Source: Paraburkholderia atlantica (GTDB taxonomy: Bacteria; Pseudomonadota; Gammaproteobacteria; Burkholderiales; Burkholderiaceae). Taken from it: 64,000 bases of DNA. Below, piece after piece: positions 34,743-43,808 of the stretch. Under the pieces are notes generated by a model. It worked only from the letters and a program-made list of their open reading frames with translations, did not search any database and was not told the DNA's origin. The stretch's first letter is position 1; each line of letters opens with the position of its first letter. Location: positions 173,500 to 237,499 of the forward strand of contig NZ_WHNQ01000010.1 in assembly GCF_009362785.1 (NCBI RefSeq), written 5' to 3'. The translations under genes and the position numbers were made by a program.

Positions 34743-35957
34743 TTACTTCCACAGCGCGCAGCGAGTCTGCGCCTTGGTCGTGAAAGCCTGATCGCCCGGA
34801 ATCGTCGCCATGATCTTGTAGTAGTCCCACGGCTCCTTCGATTCGGCCGGCGTCTTCACCTGCATCAGGTACATGTCGTGGATCATGCTGCCGTCCTGAC
34901 GGATGTAGCCCTTCGCGTAGAAGTCGTCGATCTTGGTCTTGCGCAGCTGCGCCATCACCTTATCCGGGTCGGTCGAGCCCACCGCCTGCACCGCCTTCAG
35001 ATAGTTCATCGTCGCCGAGTAGTCGGCAGCCTGCAGGCTCGACGGCATCTTCTTCATCTTGTCGAAGTAGCGCTGCGACCACTTGCGCGTGTCGGCGTCC
35101 TTGTTCCAGTACCAGCTGTCGGTCAACACGAGACCCTGCGTCGTTTCGAGACCGAGGCTGTGCACGTCGTTGATGAACATCAGCAGCGCGGCGAGCTTCA
35201 TCGTCTTCGTGATGCCGAATTCCTTCGCGGCCTTGATCGAGTTGATCGTGTCCCCGCCCGCATTCGCGAGGCCGAGGATCTGCGCCTTCGACGCCTGCGC
35301 CTGCAACAGGAACGACGAGAAGTCCGACGCCGACAGCGGATGACGCACCGAGCCGAGCACCTGACCGCCATTCGCCTTCACGACGTCCGAGGTCGCTTTT
35401 TCGAGCGCCTTCCCGAACGCGTAGTCGGCGGTCAGGAAGTACCACGTCTTGCCACCCTGCTTCGTAACCGCCGAGCCCGTGCCGTTTGCGAGCGCGGTGG
35501 TGTCGTATGCGTAGTGGATCGTGTACGGCGTGCATTGCTCGTTGGTCAGCGTATCGGCGCCCGCGCCGACGTTGATGTAGACCTTGTGCTTCTCGCCCGC
35601 GACGGTGTTCGTCGACAGAGCGGTCGCCGAGTTGGTGCCGCCGATCAGCATGTCGACGCCATCGCGGTCGAACCATTCGCGAGCGCGCGACGCCGCGATG
35701 TCCGCCTTGTTCTGGTGATCCGCGTACAGCACCGTGATCGGCTTGCCGTTGACCTTACCGCCGAAATCGGCGACCGCCATCCGGATCGCTTCAAGACCGC
35801 CCTGCCCGTCGATATCCGCGTACAGTCCCGACAGATCCGTGATAAAGCCGATCTTCACGGCATCGTCGGCCGCTTGCGCGCTGCCCAGCGTCAGTGCGGT
35901 GCCGGCGGCGACCGCGAAGCAGAGTGAGGCAATTCGCGCGAGTGGGTTCTTTTTCAT
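34743..35957 (-). CDS. ABC transporter substrate-binding protein (HAAT type) of the second liv cluster
   Basis: A 404-residue periplasmic binding protein with signal peptide ending at AQAA. The mature start VKIGFITDLSGLYADIDGQG and DHQNKADIAASRAREWFDRD match receptors often linked to aromatic, amide or urea-like ligands as well as branched-chain amino acids. It sits in the middle of the cluster (G-F-receptor-H-M order). AGGAGAC precedes the ATG. Two Cys residues (EQCTPY and TRCALWK) could form a disulfide. Ligand not assigned. Confidence 0.9.
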   Translation of the reverse strand: MKKNPLARIASLCFAVAAGTALTLGSAQAADDAVKIGFITDLSGLYADIDGQGGLEAIRMAVADFGGKVNGKPITVLYADHQNKADIAASRAREWFDRDGVDMLIGGTNSATALSTNTVAGEKHKVYINVGAGADTLTNEQCTPYTIHYAYDTTALANGTGSAVTKQGGKTWYFLTADYAFGKALEKATSDVVKANGGQVLGSVRHPLSASDFSSFLLQAQASKAQILGLANAGGDTINSIKAAKEFGITKTMKLAALLMFINDVHSLGLETTQGLVLTDSWYWNKDADTRKWSQRYFDKMKKMPSSLQAADYSATMNYLKAVQAVGSTDPDKVMAQLRKTKIDDFYAKGYIRQDGSMIHDMYLMQVKTPAESKEPWDYYKIMATIPGDQAFTTKAQTRCALWK

Positions 35958-36019
35958 GCATGTCTCCTGGTTCTTCGCTTGTGGTTATCAGAGGCAGTCG
36001 GGCGTGCGTCAGTTCGTGT

Positions 36020-36778
36020 CTATACGCCCAGTAAATCGTGCAGCACCGGCATCTTGCCTTCGAGCTCGCTAGCCCCGAAATGCTCGACGATCATGCCGTG
36101 CTCCATCACATAGAAACGATCCGCGAGCGGCGCCGCGAAGCGGAAGTTCTGCTCGACCATCACGATCGTGTAGCCGCGCGCCTTCAACGTGATGATCATC
36201 CGCGCGAGCGCCTGCACGATCACGGGCGCGAGCCCTTCCGAAATTTCGTCGAGCAGCAGCAGATTCGCACCGGTGCGCAGAATCCGCGCGACCGCGAGCA
36301 TCTGCTGTTCGCCGCCCGAGAGCCGCGTGCCCTGACTCATGCGCCGCTCGTGCAGATTCGGGAACATCGCGTAGATTTCCTCGAGCGACATCATGTGTGC
36401 CTTGTCGCCGACGGGCGGTGGCAGCAGCAGATTTTCCTCGCACGACAGGCTCGAAAAAATGCCGCGCTCTTCCGGGCAATAGCCGATGCCGCAATGCGCG
36501 ATGCGATGCGTGGGCAGGCCGATCGTTTCGCGTCCGTCGATCCGGATGGAGCCGGTACGGCGGCCCGTGAGGCCCATGATCGCGCGCAGTGTCGTGGTGC
36601 GGCCCGCGCCATTGCGCCCGAGCAGCGTCACGACCTCGCCCCGGCCGACCGACAGATCGACGCCGTGCAGAATATGGGATTCCCCGTACCAGGCTTGCAG
36701 TCCCGCGATTTCCAGCGCGGGTGCGCCGCTTTTCGTTTCGTTCGCTTCGAGGCCTTCGCGCTCGACCGTCGTATTCAT
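36020..36778 (-). CDS. LivF-type ABC ATPase with Arg in the Walker A motif
   Basis: A 252-residue HAAT ATPase. The Walker A motif reads GRNGAGRTT, so the normally invariant Lys is Arg (residue 60). The rest of the catalytic machinery is present: LSGGEQQML signature, LLLLDEISEGLAP (Walker B followed by Glu), and MVEQNFRFA. I recall similar GAGRTT sequences in other betaproteobacterial LivF-like proteins, but cannot verify this here. The start overlaps the livG stop (ATGA). Confidence 0.9.
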   Translation of the reverse strand: MNTTVEREGLEANETKSGAPALEIAGLQAWYGESHILHGVDLSVGRGEVVTLLGRNGAGRTTTLRAIMGLTGRRTGSIRIDGRETIGLPTHRIAHCGIGYCPEERGIFSSLSCEENLLLPPPVGDKAHMMSLEEIYAMFPNLHERRMSQGTRLSGGEQQMLAVARILRTGANLLLLDEISEGLAPVIVQALARMIITLKARGYTIVMVEQNFRFAAPLADRFYVMEHGMIVEHFGASELEGKMPVLHDLLGV

Positions 36779-37554
36779 GCGTGGGCTCCGGCGAGCGCCG
36801 CGTCGGCGCTGCCCATGTAGGCTTGCATCACGAGCGGATTCTTCGACACTTCCGCGTAACTGCCCTCGGCGAGCACTTCGCCCCGTTGCAGCACGGTGAT
36901 CGTGTCGGAGATACCGGCGATCACATTCATGTTGTGCTCGACCATCAGGATCGTGCGGCCCGCCGATACTTTCTTGATCAGCGCGGTCACGCGGTCGACG
37001 TCCTCATGACCCATGCCTTGCGTCGGCTCGTCGAGCAGCATCAGTTCCGGCTCCATCGCGAGCGTGGTCGCGATTTCGAGTGCGCGCTTGCGACCGTAGG
37101 CGAGTTCGACCGTCAACACATCGGCGAAATCGGTCAGGCCGACCTGAGTCAGCAGATCCATCGCGCGATCGTTCAGGCTTCGCAACGTACGCTCGCTCTT
37201 CCAGAAGTGAAATGCGGTGCCGAGCGAGCGCTGCAATCCGATGCGCACGTTCTGCAATGCCGTCAGATGCGGGAATACAGCGGAGATCTGGAACGAACGG
37301 ATGATGCCGCGCCGCGCGATCTGCGCCGGACGTTCGCCGGTGATATCGACACCGTTGAAAACGATCTGCCCCGCGGTGGGTTCGAGAAATTTGGTGAGCA
37401 GATTGAAGCAGGTGGTCTTGCCCGCTCCATTGGGCCCGATCAGCGCATGGATCGAGCCACGGCGCACGCGCAGGTTCACGCCGTTCACGGCGACAAAGCC
37501 TTTGAACTCGCGGGTGAGGCCGCGCGTTTCGAGAATCGTATCGCCGAGAATCAT
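36775..37554 (-). CDS. Branched-chain amino-acid ABC transporter ATPase LivG
   Basis: A HAAT LivG ATPase, about 259 aa. Walker A GPNGAGKTT, IIRSFQISAVFPHLTALQNV, signature AYGRKRALEIA, Walker B LMLLDEPTQGM and VEHNMNVIAGI are all present. The start is the ATG MILGDTIL at 37554, which has GGAAGGG about 5 bases upstream; an ATG four codons earlier lacks a good site. It is the first gene of the second transporter cluster. Confidence 0.94.
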   Translation of the reverse strand: MILGDTILETRGLTREFKGFVAVNGVNLRVRRGSIHALIGPNGAGKTTCFNLLTKFLEPTAGQIVFNGVDITGERPAQIARRGIIRSFQISAVFPHLTALQNVRIGLQRSLGTAFHFWKSERTLRSLNDRAMDLLTQVGLTDFADVLTVELAYGRKRALEIATTLAMEPELMLLDEPTQGMGHEDVDRVTALIKKVSAGRTILMVEHNMNVIAGISDTITVLQRGEVLAEGSYAEVSKNPLVMQAYMGSADAALAGAHA

Positions 37555-37854
37555 GTTCCCTTCCATACGGAGTAAGGCGAAGCACTACGATCTTTCCGCG
37601 CGAAGTTCTGCGCGACTTGTTATGTTGGCGGCACCCCTTGCCGCTCGTTGGCGTGCTGCACCAATCCGGACGGTGATCCATGGCGCGGCACGCAGCATGG
37701 CTGCCATTGTCGCCCCAATGATGCAGCGCATTCATTGGGATTTGCACTTAGTGAACGAGGCCCGCGCCGTGCGTACGTGGCATGCGGTTAGCACGCTTCA
37801 CGTACGCGGCGGAAAACATGACCGATCCGCTCGGTTGCGATCGAACGTTGCATG

Positions 37855-39570
37855 TCACACAGACGACATCGACGCGGCGACACCGATTTGCGCGGCCATG
37901 CTGCCGCTCACGCGCGCACGACGATCCTCGCGGATCATGTCGCTCGCGCGCTCGGCGATCATCAGCGTCGGCGAATTGGTGTTGCCCGATGTGATGTTGG
38001 GCATCACCGACGCATCGACGACACGCAAGCCCTCGACTCCGATAACCCGTAGCCGGTTGTCGACGACCGCGGCAGGATCGTCGGTCGTACCCATGCGGCA
38101 GGTTCCGACCGGATGGAAGATCGTCGTGCCGACCGCGCCCGCGGCCTGCTGCAATTCTTCTTCACTTTGATACTGCAGGCCCGGCAGAATCTCGCGCGGC
38201 TGATAGCGCGCCAGCGCGGGCGCGGCGACAATGCGGCGCGTCAGACGTAGCGCGTTCGCGGCGACGTGGCGGTCGTACTCGGTCGACAGATAATTCGGCG
38301 CGATCAACGGTGGTGCAGCAGTATCGGCCGACGCAATATGAATGCTGCCGCGCGACGTGGGGCGCAGATGACACACCGAAGCCGTGAACGCATTGAAGCG
38401 ATGCAACGGCTCGCCGAAGCGATCGAGCGACAAAGGCTGCACGTGATACTCGAGATCGGGCCGCGACAGCGAGCGATCGTCGGCATCGGACTTCGCGAAC
38501 GCGCCGAGTTGCGACGGCGACATCGACATCGGTCCGCTCTGAAACAACGCGTACTGCATGCCGATCATCAGCTTGCCCCACCAGTGCGCGGACATCGTAT
38601 TCAACGTGCGCACGCCTTGCACCTGATACGCCATGCGCAGTTGCAGATGGTCCTGCAGATTTTCGCCGACGCCGCGCAGATCCTGGACGACCTCGATGCC
38701 GAGATTCTGCAGACGCGCACCATTGCCGACGCCGGACAATTCGAGCAGTTGGGGTGAGTTGACCGCACCGGCCGAAAGGATCACTTCGCAACGCGCTTTG
38801 GCGAAATAGTCGACGTCGCCACCACGATATTCGACCCCGGTACAGCGGCGGCCGTCGAACACGACACGCTGCGTATGGGCACCCGTAATAACCGTGAGGT
38901 TCCCACGCTTCAACGCGGGCCGCAAAAACGCCTTCGACGCATTCCAGCGGATGCCGCGCTTCTGGTTGACGTCGAAGTAGCCGACGCCGGTGTTGTCGCC
39001 GCGATTGAAATCGTCGGTGGCGGGAATGCCGGTTTGCTGCGCGGCCTGCGCGAACTCTTCGAGAATCTTCCATTTGAGGCGCTGCTTCTCGACGCGCCAC
39101 GGTCCGCCCGCGCCATGCGCTTCGTTGGCGCCACCGTGGTGATCTTCGCTGCGCCTGAAGACCGGCAACACCGCGTTCCACGACCACGTGCTGTCGTTGG
39201 TCACGCGCGCCCACTCGTCGTAGTCTTCACACTGACCGCGCATATAGATCATGCCGTTGATCGACGAACTGCCGCCGAGCACACGCCCTCGTGGATACGA
39301 CAGCGTGCGGCCGTTCAGACCCGGCTCGGCCTGAGTCTTGTACAGCCAGTCCGTGCGCGGATTACCGATGCAGTACAGGTAGCCGACCGGCACATGAATC
39401 CAGTGATAGTCGTCTTTCCCGCCGGCTTCCAGCAGCAGCACGCGGATGTCGGGATCTTCGGTGAGCCGGTTCGCCAGCACGCAGCCGGCCGTACCCGCGC
39501 CGACGATGACGTAGTCGAACTCGCCTTCGAGCCGACGTGCGGCGCGAGGCGTACTGTCGGTATGACCCAT
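37855..39570 (-). CDS. GMC-family FAD-dependent oxidoreductase (alcohol/choline dehydrogenase-like)
   Basis: A 571-residue flavoenzyme that would oxidise a primary alcohol to an aldehyde. The ADP-binding motif VIVGAGTAGCVLANRL, GMC signature 1 (GGSSSINGMIYMRG) and the C-terminal FHPVGTCRMG and NTNSPTLMIAERAS blocks with the catalytic His region are intact. An AGGAGG site precedes the ATG. No signal peptide. It follows mmsA on the same strand, so it probably acts in the same catabolic route, converting an alcohol to the aldehyde stage. The substrate is not identifiable. Confidence 0.9.
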   Translation of the reverse strand: MGHTDSTPRAARRLEGEFDYVIVGAGTAGCVLANRLTEDPDIRVLLLEAGGKDDYHWIHVPVGYLYCIGNPRTDWLYKTQAEPGLNGRTLSYPRGRVLGGSSSINGMIYMRGQCEDYDEWARVTNDSTWSWNAVLPVFRRSEDHHGGANEAHGAGGPWRVEKQRLKWKILEEFAQAAQQTGIPATDDFNRGDNTGVGYFDVNQKRGIRWNASKAFLRPALKRGNLTVITGAHTQRVVFDGRRCTGVEYRGGDVDYFAKARCEVILSAGAVNSPQLLELSGVGNGARLQNLGIEVVQDLRGVGENLQDHLQLRMAYQVQGVRTLNTMSAHWWGKLMIGMQYALFQSGPMSMSPSQLGAFAKSDADDRSLSRPDLEYHVQPLSLDRFGEPLHRFNAFTASVCHLRPTSRGSIHIASADTAAPPLIAPNYLSTEYDRHVAANALRLTRRIVAAPALARYQPREILPGLQYQSEEELQQAAGAVGTTIFHPVGTCRMGTTDDPAAVVDNRLRVIGVEGLRVVDASVMPNITSGNTNSPTLMIAERASDMIREDRRARVSGSMAAQIGVAASMSSV

Positions 39571-39706
39571 CGTTCAGCCTCCTAAGCATTTGCGACGCAG
39601 GCGTGGAAGCCCGATCACTTCCACGCTGACGCCGCGACGCGCTTTTATTCGCTTTTACTCTTTTGCTCGCGCGTTCGCCGACTTGATGCGGCGCAAAGCC
39701 GCCAGC

Positions 39707-41260
39707 TTATTTGGCGACCGGCATCGTGAATTCCGCGCCCTTCGCGATGCTGTCTGGCCAGCGCTGCATGATGCTCTTGTAGCGCGTGTAGAACCGCACG
39801 CCTTCCTCGCCGTACGCATGATGATCGCCGAACAGCGACTTCTTCCAGCCACCGAACGAATGCCAGGCCATCGGCACCGGAATCGGCACGTTGATGCCGA
39901 CCATGCCGATCTCGATCTGTCGGGAAAACGCACGCGCAATGCCGCCGTCGGACGTGAACAGCGACACGCCGTTCGCAAACTGATTCGCGTTGATCAGCTC
40001 CACCGCCGAGGCGAAATCGGGCACGCGCACGACGCACAGCACCGGCCCGAAAATCTCCTCGCGGTAGATCTTCATGTCGGGCGACACATCGTCGAACAGC
40101 GTGCCGCCGAGGAAAAAACCCTTCTCGTGCCCCACGACCTGATGAGCGCGCCCATCGACGACGAGCTTCGCGCCTGCGGCGACGCCGGCGTCGATATAGC
40201 CGACCACCTTGTCGCGATGCGCGCCGGTGACGAGCGGCCCCATCTCGGCCGCCGCTTCCATGCCATTGAGGATCTTCAGGCTCTTCACGCGCGGCGTCAG
40301 ACGCTCGATCAGCTCATCGGCGATATGCCCCACCGCGACCGCTACCGAAATCGCCATGCAGCGCTCGCCCGCCGAACCGTAGGCGGCGCCGATCAGTGCG
40401 TCGACGGCCTGGTCAAGATCGGCGTCGGGCATCACGACGAGGTGATTCTTGGCGCCGCCCAATGCCTGCACGCGCTTGCCGTGCTTCGTGCCTTCCGTGT
40501 AGATGTATTCGGCGATCGGCGTGGAGCCGACGAACGACAGCGCACTCACTTCCGGATGCACGAGCAGCGCATCGACCGCGACCTTGTCGCCGTGCACGAC
40601 GTTGAACACACCGTCCGGCAGGCCCGCTTCCTTCAGCAGTTCGGCGAGCCGGATCGACGCGGATGGATCGCGTTCGGACGGCTTCAGCACGAAGGTGTTG
40701 CCGCACGCGAGCGCGACCGGGAACATCCAGCACGGCACCATCATCGGGAAATTGAACGGCGTGATGCCCGCGACCACGCCGAGCGGCTGCCGCAGATTCC
40801 AGTTGTCGATGCCGCCGCCGATCTGATCGGTGAAATCAGTCTTCAGCAGGTTCGGGATGCCGCACGCGAATTCGACGATCTCGATGCCGCGCATCACCTC
40901 GCCCTTGGCGTCGGAGAACACCTTGCCGTGCTCCCGGGTGATCAGCTCCGCGAGTTCGTCGTGGTGACGGTCGAGCAGTTCCTTGAACTTGAACAGCACC
41001 CGCGCGCGTTTGATCGGCGCCGTTTCGCTCCAGGCGGGAAACGCGGCTTTGGCGGCGGCGACCGCGGCGTCGACCTCGGCGACGCTCGCGAGCGGCACGT
41101 GCGCGCTGACGCTGCCGAGCGCCGGATTGAAGACGTCGCCGAAGCGCCCGCTCGTGCCGTCGAGGGTCTTGCCGTTGATGAAATGGCTCAGCGCGCGTGC
41201 GCTCGCCGCGCTGCGTGCGGCGGCGTCCTGCGCGGTTGCGTCGGAATATGTCTCGCTCAT
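39707..41260 (-). CDS. mmsA: CoA-acylating methylmalonate-semialdehyde dehydrogenase
   Basis: MmsA converts (methyl)malonate semialdehyde with NAD and CoA to propionyl- or acetyl-CoA in valine and related catabolism. At 517 aa, it shows PLGVVAGITPFNFPMMVPCW, LGGAKNHLVVMPDADLDQA and the catalytic Cys301 in GSAGERCMA, which is the MmsA-type active site without the usual ALDH Glu. AGAGGAAC precedes the ATG. Divergent from a LysR gene, which is the likely regulator. Location beside branched-chain transporters fits valine use. Confidence 0.94.
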   Translation of the reverse strand: MSETYSDATAQDAAARSAASARALSHFINGKTLDGTSGRFGDVFNPALGSVSAHVPLASVAEVDAAVAAAKAAFPAWSETAPIKRARVLFKFKELLDRHHDELAELITREHGKVFSDAKGEVMRGIEIVEFACGIPNLLKTDFTDQIGGGIDNWNLRQPLGVVAGITPFNFPMMVPCWMFPVALACGNTFVLKPSERDPSASIRLAELLKEAGLPDGVFNVVHGDKVAVDALLVHPEVSALSFVGSTPIAEYIYTEGTKHGKRVQALGGAKNHLVVMPDADLDQAVDALIGAAYGSAGERCMAISVAVAVGHIADELIERLTPRVKSLKILNGMEAAAEMGPLVTGAHRDKVVGYIDAGVAAGAKLVVDGRAHQVVGHEKGFFLGGTLFDDVSPDMKIYREEIFGPVLCVVRVPDFASAVELINANQFANGVSLFTSDGGIARAFSRQIEIGMVGINVPIPVPMAWHSFGGWKKSLFGDHHAYGEEGVRFYTRYKSIMQRWPDSIAKGAEFTMPVAK

Positions 41261-41317
41261 CTCGTTCCTCTTTGCTGTGAAATCTTCAACTTCGCGCTCG
41301 ATGTCGCGCGCCGAAGC

Positions 41318-41376
41318 ATGCTCAACGCTCAGCGTACGGCGTCTACGAGCGACAAATCCAATGAGTAATGCTCAAC
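41318..41376. promoter_or_regulatory. Candidate LysR-type operator between mmsA and lysR
   Basis: An inverted repeat TGAG-TAATG-CTCA at 41362-41374 fits the T-N11-A pattern of LysR regulators. The motif ATGCTCAAC occurs twice (41318-41326 and 41368-41376) in this 145-bp divergent gap. Regulator binding is inferred. Confidence 0.45.
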
Positions 41377-41405
41377 TGCGCTATAAGCCGCGCTAATATC
41401 AGGAT

Positions 41406-42305
41406 ATGGATCTGACTCTTCTTAGGGCTTTCGTCACCGTCGCACGCGAGGGCAACCTCACGCGTGCCGCGGTGCAACTGCATCTGACCCAACCTGCCGT
41501 CAGCCTGCAAATCAAGCACTTGCAGGAGACGCTCGGCGTGACGCTGTTCACGCGGACATCGCACGGACTCGCGCTGACGCGCGACGGCCAGGCGCTGCTG
41601 CCGCACGCCGAACGCGCGCTCGGCGCGGCAGCCGACGTAGAACGCGCGGCGCAGACGCTCCGCCAGGAAGTGCGCGGACGTCTGCGGATCGGCACCATTC
41701 TCGACCCCGAGTTTTTGCGCCTCGGCGGTTTCCTGAAGCAGCTCGTCGAAACCTGGCCGCAGATCGAAACGGCGCTGCGCCACGGCATGTCGGGCTGGGT
41801 GCGCGAGCAGATTCGCGCGGGCGAACTCGACGTCGGCTATTACATCGGCCTGCCCTCCGACGACGACACACGCGACGGCGCCACGTTTCATGCGGTCACG
41901 CTCACGCATTTCCAGTATCGCGTGCTCGCGCCGGCGGGCTGGAAAGATCGCGTGAAGGGTGCGCGGGACTGGCGCTCGCTCGCGGCGCTACCGTGGATCT
42001 GGACGCCGCCGGCGTCCGCGCACAACCGGCTGCTGTCGCGCTGTTTCGGCGAAGCGGGAGTGAAGCCGGTCAAGGTGGCCGAGGTGGACCAGGAGCCGTC
42101 GATGCTCGATCTGGTCAAGTCGGGAGTCGGTCTCACGCTTGCGCGCGACGCAACCGCGATCGCCGAGGCGCATGCACACGCGCTGACGATCGTCGATGGC
42201 ATCACGGTGCCGACGCAGCTGAGCTTCATCACGCTCGACGAGCGCAAGGACGAGCCGGCGATCGCGGCGGCCTTGAAGCTGATCGAACAGCAGTGGGCGA
42301 TTTGA
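41406..42305 (+). CDS. LysR-family transcriptional regulator
   Basis: A 299-residue LysR regulator. The N-terminal winged HTH is typical (LLRAFVTVAREGNLTRAAVQ, then LHLTQPAVSLQIKHL), followed by a periplasmic-binding-like effector domain (GRLRIGTILDPEFLRLGGF). AGGA precedes the ATG closely. Divergent from mmsA-GMC genes, so it is the likely regulator of that operon. Effector unknown. Confidence 0.92.
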   Translation: MDLTLLRAFVTVAREGNLTRAAVQLHLTQPAVSLQIKHLQETLGVTLFTRTSHGLALTRDGQALLPHAERALGAAADVERAAQTLRQEVRGRLRIGTILDPEFLRLGGFLKQLVETWPQIETALRHGMSGWVREQIRAGELDVGYYIGLPSDDDTRDGATFHAVTLTHFQYRVLAPAGWKDRVKGARDWRSLAALPWIWTPPASAHNRLLSRCFGEAGVKPVKVAEVDQEPSMLDLVKSGVGLTLARDATAIAEAHAHALTIVDGITVPTQLSFITLDERKDEPAIAAALKLIEQQWAI

Positions 42306-42544
42306 GCGAGGACGGTCTGACGCGTTGCGATATGAGTCCCGCTAATGCCCGCCCTTCTCCCTGCTGCCCGCCGAGCTGAAACCACTCCGTCACGAAGTTT
42401 TTGCTAGATTGTCGTTTTGGGCTCGCGCAGCGCCCTCGTATCGCTTTCCGTTCCGCCTGACTTCGCCTTCCCGGCGGCTTCGCCCCGGCAATCCCAGCAA
42501 CCCGGGAAGCCGCCGATCACTCCGTCCATCCACAGGAGCCCGAC

Positions 42545-43081
42545 ATGGCACGCAACATCGAAATCAAAGCCCGCGCCCGGCATTTCGACCAACTGCGCGA
42601 GCGCGCCGCGCAGCTCGCGCCGGACGCGCCGCTGATCTTTCGCCAGCAGGACTTTTTCTACGACGTGCCGCGCGGCCGCCTGAAGCTGCGCCAGTTCGAC
42701 GACGGCACGCCGGCCGAACTGATCTTCTACCAGCGCGACGACCGCGACGGCCCGAAGGCGTCGTACTACACGCGCAGTCCGGTCACGAATCCCGAAGCGA
42801 TGCATGCGCTGCTCGCGACCGCGCTGACCACGCGCGGCATCGTCTCGAAAGAGCGGCACGTGTATCTGAGCGGGCGCACGCGGATTCATCTGGATCGCGT
42901 CGATGGTCTCGGCGATTTCGTCGAACTCGAAGTGGTGCTCGCGCAGGACGACGACGAAGAAGGCGGCCACGCCGAAGCGGAAGCGCTGTTCAAGAGCCTC
43001 GGCGTATCCGAAGCGGATCTGGTGCCGGTCGCGTATGTCGATCTGCTGAATGCCGACGACGAGCCCAAGCAGGCGGCATAA
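42545..43081 (+). CDS. CYTH-domain protein (class IV adenylate cyclase/thiamine-triphosphatase-like)
   Basis: A 178-residue protein with the CYTH fold. The N-terminal IEIKARA gives the ExExK motif, and the alternating charged strands include RLKLRQFDDG, ELIFYQRDD, TRIHLDRVDGLGDFVELEVV. These line the tunnel that binds triphosphates and divalent metal. The members may act as adenylate cyclase, thiamine triphosphatase or inorganic triphosphatase; sequence alone does not decide. A clear AGGAGC site precedes the ATG. Confidence 0.88.
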   Translation: MARNIEIKARARHFDQLRERAAQLAPDAPLIFRQQDFFYDVPRGRLKLRQFDDGTPAELIFYQRDDRDGPKASYYTRSPVTNPEAMHALLATALTTRGIVSKERHVYLSGRTRIHLDRVDGLGDFVELEVVLAQDDDEEGGHAEAEALFKSLGVSEADLVPVAYVDLLNADDEPKQAA

Positions 43082-43166
43082 AAATCGCGTCCCTACGGGG
43101 CCGCGGCGCCACAAACGCGGGTCCCTAGACCTGCCGGTCGACACCGCCGGCGACGGCCTCAAACTC

Positions 43167-43658
43167 TCAAACCGGCGCCGCCCCCGGCGCCAGATGCCCG
43201 AGCGGCAACGGCCCATTGCGCTTGAACGTAGTCAGCACGATATTCGAGCGCACGCTATCGACACCGGGCACGCGCATCAGCTTCTTCATCACGAAGGTCG
43301 ACAGGTAGTTCAGATCCGGCGCGACGATGCGCAACAGATAGTCGGCATCGCCGACGACCGCGTGACATTCAAGCACTTCGGGCAGCACGTCGATCTGCTG
43401 CTGAAACTGCTCGATGATCGAATCGCCGTGATGCTTCAGCTTCAGGCTCGTGAAAGCGGTGACGCCGAGGCCGAGCTTTTCGGGCCGCAGCACGACGCGA
43501 TAGCCATCCACCACCCCGACCTGTTCCAGCCGCTGCAGCCGTCGCCCGATCTGCGACGGAGACAGCGGCACCTGCTCTGCCAGCTGCTGATGCGTGGCGC
43601 GGCCGAAGCGCTGCAGCACGTCGAGCAGCGCGAGATCGAAGTGGTCGAGTTCAAGCAT
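43167..43658 (-). CDS. Lrp/AsnC-family transcriptional regulator
   Basis: A 163-residue Lrp/AsnC regulator: an N-terminal HTH (LDHFDLALLDVLQRFGR, QIGRRLQRLEQVGVVDGY) and a C-terminal RAM ligand-binding domain (HAVVGDADYLLRIVAPDL). I start at MLELDHFD (43658), with GGGG about 8 bases upstream, instead of five codons earlier. Divergent from phhA, so it probably controls phenylalanine hydroxylase in response to an aromatic amino acid. Confidence 0.93.
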   Translation of the reverse strand: MLELDHFDLALLDVLQRFGRATHQQLAEQVPLSPSQIGRRLQRLEQVGVVDGYRVVLRPEKLGLGVTAFTSLKLKHHGDSIIEQFQQQIDVLPEVLECHAVVGDADYLLRIVAPDLNYLSTFVMKKLMRVPGVDSVRSNIVLTTFKRNGPLPLGHLAPGAAPV

Positions 43659-43698
43659 GGTGATGCCCCGCATTAATTGGCGAATTTACGCACGATTA

Positions 43699-43783
43699 TC
43701 GCATATATGTGCGATTTAGCGCCCATATTGCGCCCCTCGCGCGTGAGCCCCGCTCTACACTCGCATATACCGATTTCATGCGA
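43699..43783. promoter_or_regulatory. Paired palindromes between the Lrp-family gene and phhA
   Basis: Two symmetrical sites share the half-site TCGCAT: TCGCATATATGTGCGA (43699-43714) and TCGCAT (43761-43766) facing ATGCGA (43778-43783). Both lie in the divergent promoter gap. They are good candidates for the Lrp-family dimer or octamer binding sites. Confidence 0.5.
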
Positions 43784-43808
43784 TTTCCCCTGTCAAGGCA
43801 GCTTTGCC

